Positions 37,419-45,862 of a DNA stretch of 64,000 bases are shown in pieces. The stretch spans positions 105,133 to 169,132 of the forward strand of contig JALWTS010000033.1 of assembly GCA_027077805.1 (NCBI GenBank), read 5' to 3'. The stretch is from Gammaproteobacteria bacterium (GTDB lineage: Bacteria > Pseudomonadota > Gammaproteobacteria > JABHGC01). The position numbers and the translations under genes are program-made. Numbering within the stretch: position 1 is the stretch's first letter; each line of letters starts with the position of its first letter. The notes below the pieces were generated by a model. The model worked only from the letters and a program-made list of their open reading frames with translations, had not been told where the DNA came from and searched no databases.

Positions 37419-39701
37419 ATGATAAAACATAAAATAATAACTTTCATATTACTGGGGTTAATGAGTTCTGCGACATTAGCTTTAGAACCATTTCAAGTGG
37501 ATAAAATTCAAGTCGATGGCTTAGAACGGATTTCAGTGGGAACAGTTTTTAACTACTTGCCCATTGAAGTAGGTGATACATTAACTGACGCTAAAAGTGC
37601 AAAAGCGATTCGAGCTTTATATAAAACTGGCTTTTTCCAAGATATACGATTTTTTCGTCAAGGCAATACCTTATTGATTACCGTGCAAGAACGAGCATCA
37701 ATTGCCAAAGTTGAAATTACAGGAAACCAACAACTGGATTCTGATCAGCTTTTACAGGCATTAAAGGAAATTGGCTTGGCCGAAGGGCGGGTATTTAACC
37801 GAAGTTTGTTAGATAAGGTTGAACAAGAATTACGACGACAATATTTTAGTGCAGGGAAATATGGGGTGCAAATTAACTCTAGTATTACCGAGTTAGAACG
37901 TAACCGAGTTGAAGTTTCGATTGATATTATTGAGGGTCGAGTCGCTAAAATCAAACAAATTAATATTACTGGCAACCATAGTTTTTCTGATGAAGATTTA
38001 TTGGAGGTATTTCAACTCAGTACACCAACGATTATTTCGTTTTATACTCAAAGTGATCAATATTCCAAACAAAAGTTGTCGGCTGATTTAGAATCACTGC
38101 AATCATTTTACCGAGATCGAGGCTATATTAATTTTAAAATTGAATCGACTGAAGTAGCGATTACGCCTGATAAACAAGACATTTATTTAGCGATTAATAT
38201 CAAAGAGGGGGATGTTTATCATATTAAAGAGGTGAAACTCACTGGGCAAATGGTCGTGCCTAAAGAAGAATTGTTTCCTTTAATTAAAATTCCATCAGGA
38301 TCAACGTTTTCACAACGTAGCATTACCGAAAGCTCTACTCGAATAACAGACCATTTAGGTAAATCAGGGTTTGCCTTTGCTGAGGTTAATATGTTACCGA
38401 GTTTAGATGCTGAAACCAAAGAGGTGAGTTTAACGTTTGTGGTGGATCCCGGTCGTCGGGTTTATGTCAGACGTATCAATATGATAGGAAATACGAAAAC
38501 AAGGGATGAAGTCTTACGTCGTGAGATGCGTCAAATGGAATCAGGTTGGATTGCCACTGACAAAGTGGAACGCTCACGCATTCGTTTACAACGCTTAGGG
38601 TTTTTTGATGATGTGGCTGTTGAAACCGTGCCTGTACCTGGAACTAATGATCAAGTCGATATCAATTTTACGGTAACAGAAAAGGCTTCAGGAAATTTAC
38701 TGGCCGGTTTGGGGTTTTCGCAATCACAAGGGTTTATTTTTAATGCCAGTGTGACTCAAGATAATTTTTTAGGCAGTGGTAAACGCATTAGTTTTACTTT
38801 TAACAATAGCGAGTTTAATACCACCTATCAATTTGCATATGTGAATCCTTATTATACGATTGACGGTATTAGTCGGGGATTTCGATTTTCTTACAATAAA
38901 ATTGATGCCAGTCAGGTGAATATCTCCAATTACAGCACGAATAGTTTAGTGGCTGGAATGGTTTATGGGTTTCCATTGAATGAATTTGATCGTTTTAGCG
39001 TAAGTTTTGATGTCGAACAACTGGATATTAATTTAGGACGTGATCCTTCTGATGAAGTCGAAAAATTTGTTGAGCAAGAAGGCAAGGATTTTACCTCATT
39101 TAAGACCACACTTGGTTGGTCTCATGATACCCGTAATCGAGCAATTTTCCCAACTAGGGGGGGGTTACAATCAGCCAGTTTAGAATTAGCGGTTCCAGGT
39201 GGCGATTTAAACTATTATAAACTAAACTATCGACAACTACGTTATTTTCCTTTGACCAAAGCACTGATTATTTTGTTAAAAGGTGATTTTGGTTATGGGG
39301 ATGGTTATGGTCATACCTCAGAATTACCATTTTTCAAGAACTTTTTTGCAGGGGGGAGTCGAACAGTGAGAGGTTTTGAAGATAATACTTTAGGTCCGAG
39401 AGATTCAAATAATGACCCCATTGGAGGAAATTTGAAAGTGATTGGAAACTTAGAGCTTATTTTCCCCGTCCCTTTTCTTGAGGATAAACGTAGTATAAGA
39501 ATGAGTGGATTTGTCGATGCAGGTAATGTATTTGATGGTTTTAATGATTTTGATGTTGCCGATATTCGGTTTTCAGTTGGCTTAGGGGCACAATGGTTAT
39601 CACCGATTGGTGCCTTGACTTTTAGTTTAGCAAAACCATTAAATGATGAAAGCAATGATGACACTCAGTTTTTCCAATTTTCTTTTGGTTCAACATTTTA
39701 A
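37419..39701 (+). CDS. bamA: Outer-membrane protein assembly factor BamA
   Basis: 760 aa with a signal peptide (ITFILLGLMSSATLALEPF), five POTRA domains to about residue 425 and a C-terminal 16-strand barrel. The conserved barrel-lumen loop appears as FAGGSRTVRGFEDNTLGPRD (VRGF motif) and the protein ends FFQFSFGSTF, with the final Phe needed for barrel recognition. It folds and inserts outer-membrane barrels. Followed closely by skp. Confidence 0.98.
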   Translation: MIKHKIITFILLGLMSSATLALEPFQVDKIQVDGLERISVGTVFNYLPIEVGDTLTDAKSAKAIRALYKTGFFQDIRFFRQGNTLLITVQERASIAKVEITGNQQLDSDQLLQALKEIGLAEGRVFNRSLLDKVEQELRRQYFSAGKYGVQINSSITELERNRVEVSIDIIEGRVAKIKQINITGNHSFSDEDLLEVFQLSTPTIISFYTQSDQYSKQKLSADLESLQSFYRDRGYINFKIESTEVAITPDKQDIYLAINIKEGDVYHIKEVKLTGQMVVPKEELFPLIKIPSGSTFSQRSITESSTRITDHLGKSGFAFAEVNMLPSLDAETKEVSLTFVVDPGRRVYVRRINMIGNTKTRDEVLRREMRQMESGWIATDKVERSRIRLQRLGFFDDVAVETVPVPGTNDQVDINFTVTEKASGNLLAGLGFSQSQGFIFNASVTQDNFLGSGKRISFTFNNSEFNTTYQFAYVNPYYTIDGISRGFRFSYNKIDASQVNISNYSTNSLVAGMVYGFPLNEFDRFSVSFDVEQLDINLGRDPSDEVEKFVEQEGKDFTSFKTTLGWSHDTRNRAIFPTRGGLQSASLELAVPGGDLNYYKLNYRQLRYFPLTKALIILLKGDFGYGDGYGHTSELPFFKNFFAGGSRTVRGFEDNTLGPRDSNNDPIGGNLKVIGNLELIFPVPFLEDKRSIRMSGFVDAGNVFDGFNDFDVADIRFSVGLGAQWLSPIGALTFSLAKPLNDESNDDTQFFQFSFGSTF

Positions 39702-39712
39702 CGGAGGATGAA

Positions 39713-40201
39713 GTGAGAATAATCGGACTTTTAATATTATTATTTCCTATGGTGGTTTACTCAGCGAGCTTAAAAATTGGCTTTGTCAATTTAGTCGAGG
39801 TGCTAGAAGAATCACCACAATATAAGGCAGCTCAAACACGCTTACAAAAAGAATTTGAACCCCAACGTAATTTACTATTAGCAGAGCAAAAAAAATTAAA
39901 GAATTTAGAGGAACAATACAAACGTGATGTTGATATCATGAGTGCGACGAAAAAACGCAATCTTGAAAAAGAAGTTCGAGATAGACGGCGTAATATCAAA
40001 CGTTCTGCGGATGAATTGCGTGAAGATTTTAATATTCGTAGCAATGAAGAGCGGGTGAAATTAGAACGTATTGTGTCTAAAACCATTAAAGACCTTGCCA
40101 AAAGAAATGGGTATGATTTAGTCATTTACGATGGCGTGCTATTTGCGAGTAAACAAATCGATATTACCAAATTAATTATTACCAAACTTAAACAGCAGTA
40201 A
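39713..40201 (+). CDS. skp: Periplasmic chaperone Skp / OmpH
   Basis: 162 aa with a signal peptide (MRIIGLLILLFPMVVYSAS) and then a highly charged coiled coil typical of the Skp tentacles (EEQYKRDVDIMSATKKRNLE). It holds unfolded outer-membrane proteins in the periplasm. Start is GTG 39713, five bases after GGAGG, better than the out-of-frame ATG at 39708. Confidence 0.94.
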   Translation: MRIIGLLILLFPMVVYSASLKIGFVNLVEVLEESPQYKAAQTRLQKEFEPQRNLLLAEQKKLKNLEEQYKRDVDIMSATKKRNLEKEVRDRRRNIKRSADELREDFNIRSNEERVKLERIVSKTIKDLAKRNGYDLVIYDGVLFASKQIDITKLIITKLKQQ

Positions 40202-40206
40202 CGGAT

Positions 40207-41214
40207 GTGGTGTTTTCTTTACTAGAACTCGCTAAAAAACTTGATGCTAAACTAGTGGGCGATCCTGATTGTAGTATTTATAAAGTGGCAACGCTGCAAA
40301 ATGCGAAACCGGGTTGTATTAGTTTTTTAGCCAATTCTCGTTATCAAAAATATTTGGCAACGACTAAAGCCAGTGCGGTAATTTTATCGCCAGAGGCGCT
40401 TGATTTATCACCAGTACCCGCATTAGTCGTTGCCCAGCCTTATGTTGCCTTTGCTAAGGTTGCCCAATTATTACATACCGTTAAAATTGATAACCAAGGC
40501 ATTCATGAGCAAGCGGTGGTTCATCCTTCTTGTCGTGTGGATGAATCCGCTTGGATTGGACCCAATGTAGTATTAGAACAAAATGTAGTGATTGGGGCGA
40601 ATGCCGTGATTAATTCTGGTTGCGTAGTCGGTGAAAATACTATGATTGGGGACAATACCCAATTAATGGCAAATGTTACCATTGCCCATAGCTGTGTGAT
40701 TGGTAAAAATGTAACCATTCATTCGGGTACAGTCGTAGGTAGTGATGGTTTTGGTATTGCTTGGGATAAGGATCATTGGTTGAAAGTCCCACAAATTGGA
40801 CGTGTTATCATTAAAGATGAGGTTGAAATTGGGGCGAATACTGCCATTGATCGAGGGGCTTTAGATGATACGATTATTGAGAAAGGTGCTAAAATTGATA
40901 ATTTAGTACAGATTGCTCATAATTGTGTTATTGGTGAACATACCGCAATTGCGGGCTGTGCTGGAATTGCAGGCAGTAGTAAAATTGGTGCGTATTGTAC
41001 TATTGCGGGTGGGGTGGGGATTGTTGGTCATATTCAGATTGCTGATAAGGTTCATATTACAGGTATGTCATTAGTCTCTAAGTCGATTACTAAATCAGGC
41101 AGTTATTCTTCAGGTACAACTTTGCAACCCACTATGGCATGGAAAAAAAGCTGTGTAAGATTTAAACAATTAGATGATATGGCGAAGCAGTTAAAATCAT
41201 TAACAAAATTATAA
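40207..41214 (+). CDS. lpxD: UDP-3-O-acylglucosamine N-acyltransferase
   Basis: 335 aa, third step of lipid A synthesis. N-terminal uridine-binding domain (NAKPGCISFLANSRYQKYL), then a left-handed beta helix of hexapeptide repeats (IGPNVVLEQNVVIGANAVIN) with the catalytic His in VQIAHNCVIGEHTAIAG. It starts with GTG (40207 or 40210), six bases after the skp stop; the ribosome-binding site is weak, so coupling to skp is likely. Confidence 0.95.
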   Translation: MVFSLLELAKKLDAKLVGDPDCSIYKVATLQNAKPGCISFLANSRYQKYLATTKASAVILSPEALDLSPVPALVVAQPYVAFAKVAQLLHTVKIDNQGIHEQAVVHPSCRVDESAWIGPNVVLEQNVVIGANAVINSGCVVGENTMIGDNTQLMANVTIAHSCVIGKNVTIHSGTVVGSDGFGIAWDKDHWLKVPQIGRVIIKDEVEIGANTAIDRGALDDTIIEKGAKIDNLVQIAHNCVIGEHTAIAGCAGIAGSSKIGAYCTIAGGVGIVGHIQIADKVHITGMSLVSKSITKSGSYSSGTTLQPTMAWKKSCVRFKQLDDMAKQLKSLTKL

Positions 41215-41257
41215 CAACAAAAAAAATATATAAAAAATAAAAGGTATAAAATAATAT

Positions 41258-41698
41258 ATGGACATGGATATTCATGAGATTTTAAGAGTTTTACCCCACC
41301 GTTATCCCTTTTTATTAGTTGATAAAATTGTTGAATTTGAACCCCACAAGCGTTTAGTTGCATTAAAAAATGTCAGTTATAACGAACCTTTTTTTCAAGG
41401 ACATTTTCCTGTGCGTCCTGTTATGCCAGGGGTATTGATTGTGGAAGCCTTAGCCCAAGCAACAGGCTTATTGACCATGAAATCACAAGCTGACAAAGTG
41501 AAAGAAAATTCACTATACTATTTTGTAGGAATTGATAAAGCAAGATTTAAACGTCCAGTGGAGCCGGGGGATCAGTTGTTTTTAGATGTTACCATTAAAA
41601 ATTCAAAACGTGGTATTTGGATGTTTTCAGGGCAAGCCTTAGTGGATAATAAAGTAGCAACAACCGCAGAACTAATGTGTACTGCAAAGGATTTTTAA
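41258..41698 (+). CDS. fabZ: 3-hydroxyacyl-ACP dehydratase FabZ
   Basis: 146-aa hotdog-fold enzyme of fatty acid elongation. Active-site region [13 protein letters not shown] and [20 protein letters not shown] (catalytic His and Glu). Its place between lpxD and lpxA balances phospholipid against lipid A synthesis. ATG 41258 or 41264 can serve as start. Confidence 0.97.
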   Translation: MDMDIHEILRVLPHRYPFLLVDKIVEFEPHKRLVALKNVSYNEPFFQGHFPVRPVMPGVLIVEALAQATGLLTMKSQADKVKENSLYYFVGIDKARFKRPVEPGDQLFLDVTIKNSKRGIWMFSGQALVDNKVATTAELMCTAKDF

Positions 41699-41699
41699 T

Positions 41700-42470
41700 T
41701 TGATTGATCAGCGAGCTATTGTTGATAGCAAGGCAAACATTGATGAGTCAGTCGATATTGGACCATTTTCAATTATTGGGCCTGATGTTGAGATTCAAGC
41801 AGGCACTTGGATTGGACCTCACGTTGTGATTACAGGCAATACCTCAATTGGTCAAGATAATCAAATTTATCAATTTGCCAGTGTTGGTGAAGCACCACAA
41901 GATAAAAAATATCAGGGAGAAGCGACCAAATTAGTGATTGGCAATAGAAATGTGATTCGAGAATATGCCACATTACATAGAGGCACGATTCAAGATCAAG
42001 GCATGACTCAAGTTGGCAATGATAATTTATTAATGGCATATTCCCATATTGCCCATGATTGCCAAGTGGCAGATCATGTCATTTTAGCCAATGCCTCATC
42101 ATTAGCGGGGCATGTAAAACTGCATCATCATGCGATTTTAGGTGGTTTTACAGTAGTACATCAATTTTGTCATATTGGTGCTTATGCGTTTTCAGCCATG
42201 GGCTGTGTGATTACCAGAGATGTACCACCTTATACCATGTTAGGTGGTCGTCCGACCAAACCTTATGGCATTAATATCGAAGGTTTAAAACGCAATCAGT
42301 TTAGCGATGAAGCGATTCGGATGATTCGTAAAGCCTTTAAATTAATTTATCGTTCTAAACTGACGTTAGAACAAGCCATTGACGAAGTCGCAGAATTATC
42401 CAAACAATATCCTGAGCTTGATTTATACAACGACTTTTTTAAATCGAGTCAACGCAGTATTTTACGTTAG
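41700..42470 (+). CDS. lpxA: UDP-N-acetylglucosamine acyltransferase
   Basis: 256 aa, first step of lipid A synthesis. Hexapeptide-repeat beta helix (IDESVDIGPFSIIGPDVEIQ), catalytic His in MAYSHIAHDCQV, and the C-terminal helical part beginning GLKRNQFSDEAIRMIRKAF. The start is TTG 41700, giving the family-typical MIDQRAIV, with AAAGGA upstream and one base after the fabZ stop; no ATG is available nearby in frame, so the rare start is well supported. Confidence 0.95.
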   Translation: MIDQRAIVDSKANIDESVDIGPFSIIGPDVEIQAGTWIGPHVVITGNTSIGQDNQIYQFASVGEAPQDKKYQGEATKLVIGNRNVIREYATLHRGTIQDQGMTQVGNDNLLMAYSHIAHDCQVADHVILANASSLAGHVKLHHHAILGGFTVVHQFCHIGAYAFSAMGCVITRDVPPYTMLGGRPTKPYGINIEGLKRNQFSDEAIRMIRKAFKLIYRSKLTLEQAIDEVAELSKQYPELDLYNDFFKSSQRSILR

Positions 42471-42472
42471 CT

Positions 42473-43651
42473 ATGATTCGCATAGGGATAGTAGCAGGTG
42501 AAGTCTCGGGCGATTATCTTGGGGCCGATTTAATTCAAGCCCTCAAACAACAACATCCAAATCAAACCCTAAAATTTGAAGGTATTGCAGGGCCTTTAAT
42601 GATAGAGCAGGGCTGTGAGGCACTGTTTCCTATGGAGAAATTAGCGTTATTTGGTATTGTGGAGATTTTAGGGCATTTACCTGAAGTATTAGCAATTCGG
42701 CGACAATTACTGCAACACTTTATTAGTAATCCTCCCGATATTTTTATCGGCATTGATGCCCCAGATTTTAATTTAAGCTTAGAAAAAAACTTAAAACAGG
42801 CGGATATTAAAACCGTACATTATGTGAGTCCCACAGTGTGGGCATGGCGACAATCTCGGGTAAAAAAAATCCAGCAGTCGGTCGATTTAATCTTAAGTAT
42901 TTTTCCATTTGAAGTAGAATTTTATCAAAAATATCAAGTGCCTGTTTGTTTTGTTGGTCATCCTTTCGCTGATCAAATTCCATTGCAAAGTGATAGACAA
43001 AAAGCCAGAGCCGAATTAAAGTTAGAAGCGGATAAAACCATGATTGCTTTATTACCGGGGAGTCGGCGTAGTGAGATTAATTATTTAGGGCGTTTATTTT
43101 TTGAAACGGCGAGCAAATGCTGGCAAAACCAACCACAATTGCAATTTGTTGTGCCTGTCGTAAATAGCAAAATTCGTCAATGTCTGGAAACCTTACTTAA
43201 AGATTACCCTGATTTACCCGTCACCTTATTTGAGGGTCAATCACGTCAAGTATTAACTGCTGCGAATATCGTATTAACCACCTCAGGTACGTCAACTTTA
43301 GAAACCTTATTGGTGAAACGACCAATGGTAGTCGCCTATAAGATTTCACCCATCACTTATCAATTACTAAAATGGCTGAATATGGTCAAAATTAATTTAT
43401 TTGCCATGCCAAATTTACTCGCAGGTAAACAAATTGTGCCTGAATTTATTCAAGATCAAGCCACAGTTGCTAACTTAAGTCAGGCATTATTAGAATTTCT
43501 AAACTCGGCGGATAAGGTTGAACAGTTGTTGCAAGATTTTGAGCAGATTCATCTTGATTTGAGAAAAGATGCGAGTCAAGAGGCGGCTAGGGCCGTGTCA
43601 GATTTGTTTTTGTCGGTTTCAGGAGCTAGCAACTTCTCAGATAAAAGATAG
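42473..43651 (+). CDS. lpxB: Lipid-A-disaccharide synthase
   Basis: 392-aa GT19 glycosyltransferase that joins lipid X and UDP-diacylglucosamine. Landmarks: GIVAGEVSGDYLGADLI, IGIDAPDFNLSLE, SPTVWAWRQSRVKKI, LLPGSRRSEI and the nucleotide-binding TTSGTSTLETLL. The last ten residues (SGASNFSDKR) include the translation of a 12-bp sequence, GGAGCTAGCAAC, that occurs twice elsewhere in non-coding DNA, so the native C-terminus may have been replaced. Last gene of the operon in this window; rnhB and dnaE, often next, are absent. Confidence 0.95.
   Translation: MIRIGIVAGEVSGDYLGADLIQALKQQHPNQTLKFEGIAGPLMIEQGCEALFPMEKLALFGIVEILGHLPEVLAIRRQLLQHFISNPPDIFIGIDAPDFNLSLEKNLKQADIKTVHYVSPTVWAWRQSRVKKIQQSVDLILSIFPFEVEFYQKYQVPVCFVGHPFADQIPLQSDRQKARAELKLEADKTMIALLPGSRRSEINYLGRLFFETASKCWQNQPQLQFVVPVVNSKIRQCLETLLKDYPDLPVTLFEGQSRQVLTAANIVLTTSGTSTLETLLVKRPMVVAYKISPITYQLLKWLNMVKINLFAMPNLLAGKQIVPEFIQDQATVANLSQALLEFLNSADKVEQLLQDFEQIHLDLRKDASQEAARAVSDLFLSVSGASNFSDKR
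43620..43633 (+). repeat. Copy of GGAGCTAGCAAC at end of lpxB
   Basis: The 12-mer GGAGCTAGCAAC (from 43622) is found here inside the last codons of lpxB, again at 48030 and at 60025. The copies here and at 48030 share one more base (a following T). Confidence 0.6.
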
Positions 43652-43762
43652 ATCAAAATATTGGTATCAAAAAATACGCTCTTGATGTTGTTATCGTTCA
43701 TTTAATTTTAGTATATCATTTATTTCTCAAATTACTTAGTTAAAAATTAAATATTGGCAAAC

Positions 43763-44131
43763 TTAAGGCGGTGTCAGCTTTATTTCCGTTGGTTTCAAAG
43801 CAACATCTAACTTAGTTAGCTGTTGTGAAACAATAGTAACATCTACCATTAAATTTTGGTAATTGGTTTTTTTCAAAACTAATTGGTAGCTTTCGGGCGT
43901 TAAACTAATATCAATGGGTGTAACCCCTAAAAAATCACCCTCAGTGGTCGCAACGACAGCCCCTTGAGGATGACTGTTTAATTGTAATTGTCCGTTGATA
44001 TTGGCAATAGGAGTAGTTTGGGGCGTAGTGGCATTGGATTGACTGGCTTGGTATTCTTTATAAAATACCAAACCCGCTAAAGCAGCCACTAAAATCAGTC
44101 CTAAAATATTAAAAACTCGAATAGTATTCAT
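43763..44131 (-). CDS. Membrane-anchored PEGA-domain protein
   Basis: A 122-aa protein: N-terminal membrane segment (VFNILGLILVAALAGLVFY), a short Thr/Pro/Gln linker, then a PEGA-type domain with LNSHPQGAVVATTEGDFLGV and TPIDISLTPESYQLVLKKTN. PEGA domains are small beta modules found in surface or periplasmic proteins. Function is unknown. It is a single gene between lpxB (convergent) and mltB. Confidence 0.7.
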   Translation of the reverse strand: MNTIRVFNILGLILVAALAGLVFYKEYQASQSNATTPQTTPIANINGQLQLNSHPQGAVVATTEGDFLGVTPIDISLTPESYQLVLKKTNYQNLMVDVTIVSQQLTKLDVALKPTEIKLTPP

Positions 44132-44132
44132 A

Positions 44133-44156
44133 TAGGAATTCTAGTGTAAACCCATT
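44133..44156 (+). repeat. 24-bp repeat, copy 2
   Basis: Matches 21645-21668 at 21 of 24 positions. It lies directly upstream of the PEGA gene, between it and mltB. Confidence 0.4.
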
Positions 44157-44243
44157 AAAATTTGAACTTGATTTTTTATTCAAGCAATTGCCATGATCTC
44201 CCACTGGTGATATTAATAAAAATAATATTACCTTAGTTAAGTT

Positions 44244-45275
44244 TTAAGTCTTAGCCGAAGTATCTTGAGCTTTATCCCGTTTTTTCCGAATTTCTTGGCT
44301 TAATTGATAAACTGCCATGGCATATAATTGGCTATGATTGTAACGGGTAATCACATAAAAGTTTTTATAAGCTAACCAATATTGTTTATCATGTTTAAAT
44401 CCAAATTCCATTAAGGTCGCTTTAGTTGAGGCAGGAACATCCTCACTTAAGTGTACCCCCTGCTGTTTCATTTGTTGCACTGTTATTTTTGGTTTCATGC
44501 TTTTTTTAACCAACGTAGCATAGTCTTTGCCTGATACTCTGACTAAGCTGGCGACTTTTTTATTGGCTTGCCAGCCATGTTTGGCAAAATAATTGGCAAC
44601 ACTGCCAATGGCATCAACGGGATTGTTCCATAAATCGCGCTTGCCATCACCATCAAAATCAACGGCATAGGCTTGATAGCTAGTAGGAATAAATTGGGGA
44701 ATGCCCATGGCACCCGCATATGAGCCTTTGAGTGATAATGGATTAATATTTTCTTGACGGGTTAATATTAAATAGGCTTCTAATTGTTTTGTAAAAAATT
44801 TAGAGCGATCTGGGTAATTAAAGGCTAAACTTGAAATCGCATCTATTACCTTATAAGACCCCATATTACTACCATAACGTGTTTCTACCCCAATAATTGC
44901 CACAATAATCTCAGGATCAACCCCATATTTCTGTTGAGCTTTTTCTAGGGCATCTGCATGTTTTTCCCAAAAGGCAAGCCCTGCTTGTATATTACCTCTC
45001 GTAAGGAAAATAGGGCGATATTGATACCATTGTTTCTTTTTTTCCGCCGAATTTTTAATGGCTTTGACGACTCTAGGGCGTAGTTTGACTTGTGCAAATA
45101 ATTGAGTCAGTTCTTGTTTGGAAAATTTGTGTTTTTTTACCATGCTGTCAATAAACGCTTGCACATCTTTTCTTTGTTCGGTAGGTGTTTGCGTGGCAAA
45201 ACTTGCCGTGATAATTAAACTAAGCCATAAGGCAATAAGCCAGCGAATTTGTATGATATGAATTGTTTTAATCAT
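44244..45275 (-). CDS. mltB: Lytic murein transglycosylase B
   Basis: 343 aa with a signal-like N-terminus (WLIALWLSLIITASFATQTP). The GH103 fold is shown by the catalytic Glu in VAIIGVETRYGSNMGSY, AISSLAFNYPDRSKFFTKQL, SYAGAMGIPQFIPTSYQAY and DFDGDGKRDLWNNPVDAIGS. It cleaves peptidoglycan to 1,6-anhydro products. No lipobox cysteine is seen at the signal end, so it may be soluble periplasmic instead of lipid-anchored. In many relatives mltB lies beside rodA; here a decayed patch and a phosphoethanolamine transferase separate them. Confidence 0.93.
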   Translation of the reverse strand: MIKTIHIIQIRWLIALWLSLIITASFATQTPTEQRKDVQAFIDSMVKKHKFSKQELTQLFAQVKLRPRVVKAIKNSAEKKKQWYQYRPIFLTRGNIQAGLAFWEKHADALEKAQQKYGVDPEIIVAIIGVETRYGSNMGSYKVIDAISSLAFNYPDRSKFFTKQLEAYLILTRQENINPLSLKGSYAGAMGIPQFIPTSYQAYAVDFDGDGKRDLWNNPVDAIGSVANYFAKHGWQANKKVASLVRVSGKDYATLVKKSMKPKITVQQMKQQGVHLSEDVPASTKATLMEFGFKHDKQYWLAYKNFYVITRYNHSQLYAMAVYQLSQEIRKKRDKAQDTSAKT

Positions 45276-45282
45276 TATCTAC

Positions 45283-45421
45283 CTCTTCTATTCTGTTGCA
45301 ATCAATTTTTTATGAGTGTGAATACTCATAATTCAGCCAAAACCTGCCATTAGTGTTACCATAGACGTGCCACCATAGCTAATAAAGGTAATGGTACGCT
45401 AACTACGGGTAAAATACCACT
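45283..45421 (-). pseudogene. Duplicated 3' end of rodA
   Basis: 139 bp here match 48041-48180 (the last about 135 bases of rodA plus its downstream edge) with about five substitutions and one deleted base. Identity starts and stops sharply at both ends. The copy lies directly after mltB's start, the position expected for rodA in an mltB-rodA neighbourhood. A duplication or insertion event that separated rodA from mltB is the simplest explanation. Confidence 0.85.
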
Positions 45422-45467
45422 AAAGGAAGCGGATTCTGGGCTAGAACTCATCAGGATAAATTCTACC

Positions 45468-45770
45468 TCAAAAACTATCACCATTGGTATTGTCCATTAA
45501 ACTATGCGTTGCTGTTTGTAAAAAGGCGTTGAGTTTATGGAGCATCGTTTTTTTGAGGTGTTTATTGTTAAGCCGTTTCGCATTATCCTCTTGTAAGCCT
45601 ATTTTATATTGAAATAAATCCGCTGGGCGATTAGGTGGGACAATAAGGATGCGGTCATCGTAATAAAGTTTCCCGTCTGGACAAATGGCAAGACCTTCAG
45701 GCGCGTTTAAGTTAGCACGCAAGACAATAAGCTGTTGACTTTTTGGTGAATATCTTAGTAGGATAAGCAA
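45468..45770 (-). pseudogene. Short remnant, possibly of an NHL/SMP-30-type protein
   Basis: A 100-codon frame with a TTG start and no close ribosome-binding site. The segment LNAPEGLAICPDGKLYYDD resembles one blade of NHL or SMP-30-like beta-propellers (PEGIAxDPDGxLYVxD). The rest (LFQYKIGLQEDNAKRLNNK and so on) is not recognised. A single blade cannot fold as a propeller. The frame sits in the decayed patch beside the rodA duplicate, so a gene remnant is more likely than a working small protein. Confidence 0.45.
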
Positions 45771-45862
45771 GTATTAATAAAATTAGGATAAAAACTGCAA
45801 CTAAAAACTGAAGAATCTCATCATGTTTGTAAGGAAAAGAGATGGTCATATTATGCGTAATA

